A stretch of 7,282 bases of DNA, taken from the NCBI GenBank assembly GCA_020851855.1, contig JADZBY010000225.1, positions 1-7,282 on the forward strand, in the 5' to 3' direction. Under the pieces are notes generated by a model. The model was given only the letters and a program-made list of their open reading frames with translations, did no database searches and was not told the origin of the DNA. Every line of letters starts with the position of its first letter. Position 1 is the stretch's first letter. This document shows positions 5,828-7,282 of the stretch, in pieces. The DNA comes from Anaerolineae bacterium (GTDB taxonomy: Bacteria > Chloroflexota > Anaerolineae > Aggregatilineales > UBA2796). The position numbers and the translations under genes were made by a program.

Positions 5828-5856
5828 CGTGCAAAGAATCCCGCGCCCGCTATAAT
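5828..5856 (+). promoter_or_regulatory. Probable promoter of the succinate dehydrogenase operon
   Basis: A perfect TATAAT lies at 5851-5856, 71 bases upstream of the sdhC start, in a relatively AT-rich leader. The -35 position (about 5828-5833, CGTGCA) is a poor match, so the promoter may depend on an activator or on other contacts. The right end of the MITE is about 50 bases upstream of the -35 position. Confidence 0.45.
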
Positions 5857-5927
5857 GGACCGCAGGCTAGATAAAGTGCCCCCGTGTTTAGTTTATGTAA
5901 CTTGTTGAACCGAGGAGGCTTCCCCCC

Positions 5928-6980
5928 ATGACGTCTCTCGTCCTCACTGTCACCGAGACGCTTCGGTACAGGGGCAAACTGGGCATGTGGAGCTGGGTGC
6001 TGCACCGGGTCGCCGGGGCCGGCACGCTGGTCTTCGTGATCATGCACGTCATCGATACCTCGTGGGCCACGTTCTACCCGGAGCTGTACGCCAAAGCCAT
6101 CGAGGCGTACGCCACGCCGCTCTTCACCGTGGGCGAGTTCGCCCTCGTCGCCTGTGTGGTCTATCACGCCCTGAACGGCTTCCGCGTGGCCATTCTCGAC
6201 TACCGCCCGCAGTGGTGGCGTCACCAGGCGACCGCCGCGCGGCTGGTGCTGCTCGGCACGGCTCTGCTGCTCATCCCGGCCTTCATCATCATGTTCGCGC
6301 ACGTGCTGAATTACTACAACGTGCGGCTGCCCAGCGAAGGGCGCGGCTTCGATTTCCAGTTCGGGCTGATCGTCGAGGCCGTCATCCCGTTTGCCGTGGG
6401 CACGGTGGCTGTGCTCATCGCGGCGGGCATCGTCGCGGGCGCGGCGGCAGTCGTGCCCGGCCTGGCCCGGCGCACAGAGAACCGGCCCATGAAGCGCAGC
6501 CCGCTGGACCGCTTCATGTGGAGCTTCATGCGCATCTCCGGCCTGCTGATCATCCCGCTCGTCTTCGGCCACCTGATCATGCTGCACCTGATCCAGGGCG
6601 TCTTTGACATCACGCTGGCCGGGCATGTGCCGGTCGGCTCAACTCTGGGCGCGAATCTGGCGGCGGCGGAGATGCTCGCGCCGAATTTCGTGGCCCTGCG
6701 CTGGAACACCGCCGTGGCGGGCGTGTTCGTGTGGCGCGTCTACGACATCATGCTGCTGGTGCTGATCGTCATTCACGGCATCTGGGGCGCGCGGTACATC
6801 GTGAACGACTATGCCCGCCAGCGCTTTGTAAACCGCACCCTGCTGCTCGCCCTGCTCATCGTGGCCATTATCCTGCTCGTCGTCGGCTCGCTCGCCATCC
6901 TCAACACCGTCCCGGCGACGGTCGAGTCGCTCGCGTCCGAGGCGCAAACCGGGCAAGTCCTTTCGGCGGTTGGTCGTTAG
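5928..6980 (+). CDS. sdhC: Succinate dehydrogenase membrane anchor, SdhC-SdhD fusion (cytochrome b subunit)
   Basis: A 350-residue integral membrane protein anchoring the SdhA/SdhB dehydrogenase and passing electrons from succinate to quinone. Residues 19-128 are SdhC-like: GMWSWVLHRVAG (19-30, with the conserved HR), MHVID (39-43) and YHALNGFRVAILD (79-91), where H80 aligns with the haem b axial ligand. Residues 196-325 are SdhD-like: FMWSFMRISG (196-205), HLIMLH (215-220) and IHGIWGARYIVNDY (282-295), where H283 aligns with the SdhD haem ligand and DY (294-295) with the quinone-site Asp-Tyr. Both halves look closest to the actinobacterial type. Between them lies an extra hydrophobic segment (about 147-175) and a basic linker (RRTENRPMKR, 181-190), giving about seven helices. 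GAGGAGG (5912-5918) is 9 bases upstream of the ATG. It is followed after 90 bases by sdhA. SdhC and SdhD are usually two separate proteins of about 110-150 residues each. Confidence 0.88.
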   Translation: MTSLVLTVTETLRYRGKLGMWSWVLHRVAGAGTLVFVIMHVIDTSWATFYPELYAKAIEAYATPLFTVGEFALVACVVYHALNGFRVAILDYRPQWWRHQATAARLVLLGTALLLIPAFIIMFAHVLNYYNVRLPSEGRGFDFQFGLIVEAVIPFAVGTVAVLIAAGIVAGAAAVVPGLARRTENRPMKRSPLDRFMWSFMRISGLLIIPLVFGHLIMLHLIQGVFDITLAGHVPVGSTLGANLAAAEMLAPNFVALRWNTAVAGVFVWRVYDIMLLVLIVIHGIWGARYIVNDYARQRFVNRTLLLALLIVAIILLVVGSLAILNTVPATVESLASEAQTGQVLSAVGR

Positions 6981-7070
6981 TCGGTGAACCAGATACCGGG
7001 CCGCCGCACCACGGGCCAGACGTGACCCGCACGACGGCTCGTCGGCACACAGGAGTCCAGGCAATACACC

Positions 7071-7282
7071 ATGAAGACCCATCAATTTGATGTTGTGATT
7101 GTGGGCGCAGGCGGCGCGGGGCTGATGGCGGCGCTGTATGCGTCGCGCGCCGCCAAGACGGCGGTCATCAGCAAGCTGTACCCGACCCGCTCGCACACCG
7201 GCGCGGCGTTGGGCGGCATCGGCGCGGCGCTCGGCAACGAGGAAGAAGACCGCTGGGAGTGGCACGCCTTCGACACGATCAA
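7071..7282 (+). CDS. sdhA: Succinate dehydrogenase flavoprotein subunit SdhA (5' part)
   Basis: The first 70 residues of the FAD-binding catalytic subunit, which oxidises succinate to fumarate; the gene continues beyond the right edge. The FAD dinucleotide fold is clear: FDVVIVGAGGAGLMAAL (6-22, GxGxxG), then ISKLYPTRSHTGAA (33-46). H42 in RSHT aligns with the His that carries covalent 8-alpha-linked FAD in SdhA/FrdA proteins. GGIGAALGN (48-56) matches the family, but the usually conserved Gln of the A-Q-G-G motif is Leu47 (codon TTG). The ATG is chosen because the fold starts at residue 6; AGGAG (7051-7055) lies 15 bases upstream, an unusually long spacing. It is co-directional with, and 90 bases after, the fused anchor gene, consistent with an sdhCD-A(-B) operon. 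Confidence 0.93.
   Translation, partial: MKTHQFDVVIVGAGGAGLMAALYASRAAKTAVISKLYPTRSHTGAALGGIGAALGNEEEDRWEWHAFDTI

Noticed and set aside
5634..5834. Small minus-strand open frame across the MITE (66 codons)
   Set aside because: It is made of palindromic repeat sequence (PPAPLHIRHPQRGPPP-like low complexity) and has no convincing ribosome-binding site.

Overview
The window is high-GC bacterial DNA that most resembles Chloroflexota (Anaerolineae-like). This is an inference from three things: (i) a family 39-type membrane glycosyltransferase carrying the C-terminal beta-sandwich I associate with that phylum; (ii) a secreted protein of a 'WGVA-LR-AN…FGDVEL' type that I recall from the same group; (iii) an actinobacterial-like succinate dehydrogenase membrane anchor. 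No rRNA, tRNA or CRISPR array is visible.

Layout. 1-490 (minus): 5' part of an NAD(P)-binding atypical SDR, NDUFA9-like, running off the left edge. 491-770: an intergenic gap with a probable promoter for that gene and two head-to-head 20-bp perfect palindromes. 771-5429 (minus): a three-gene cluster read from right to left. It encodes a secreted protein with a very acidic, Trp-rich tail (5429-4122), a membrane-anchored or secreted clan-A-type glycoside hydrolase (4060-2747), and a polytopic glycosyltransferase (2750-771) whose start overlaps the hydrolase stop by 4 nt. Together they suggest assembly or trimming of a cell-surface glycan. 5430-5927: the divergent intergenic region. 5928-7282 (plus): a succinate dehydrogenase operon, with a fused SdhC-SdhD anchor followed by the start of sdhA, which runs off the right edge.

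The most notable non-coding object is a 214-bp non-autonomous insertion at 5564-5777. It has perfect 18-bp terminal inverted repeats and an exactly abutting perfect 10-bp direct repeat on each side, the signature of a MITE with target-site duplication. It is built from CCCCTCTCC/GGAGAGGGG palindromes, carries a second repeat nested in one hairpin loop, and seems to have landed in another copy of that second repeat. A copy of the same palindrome family sits in frame inside the glycosyltransferase gene, where it adds a Pro-rich segment.

The most notable coding observation is the SdhC-SdhD fusion. An extra transmembrane segment between the two three-helix halves would keep both halves in their native topology.
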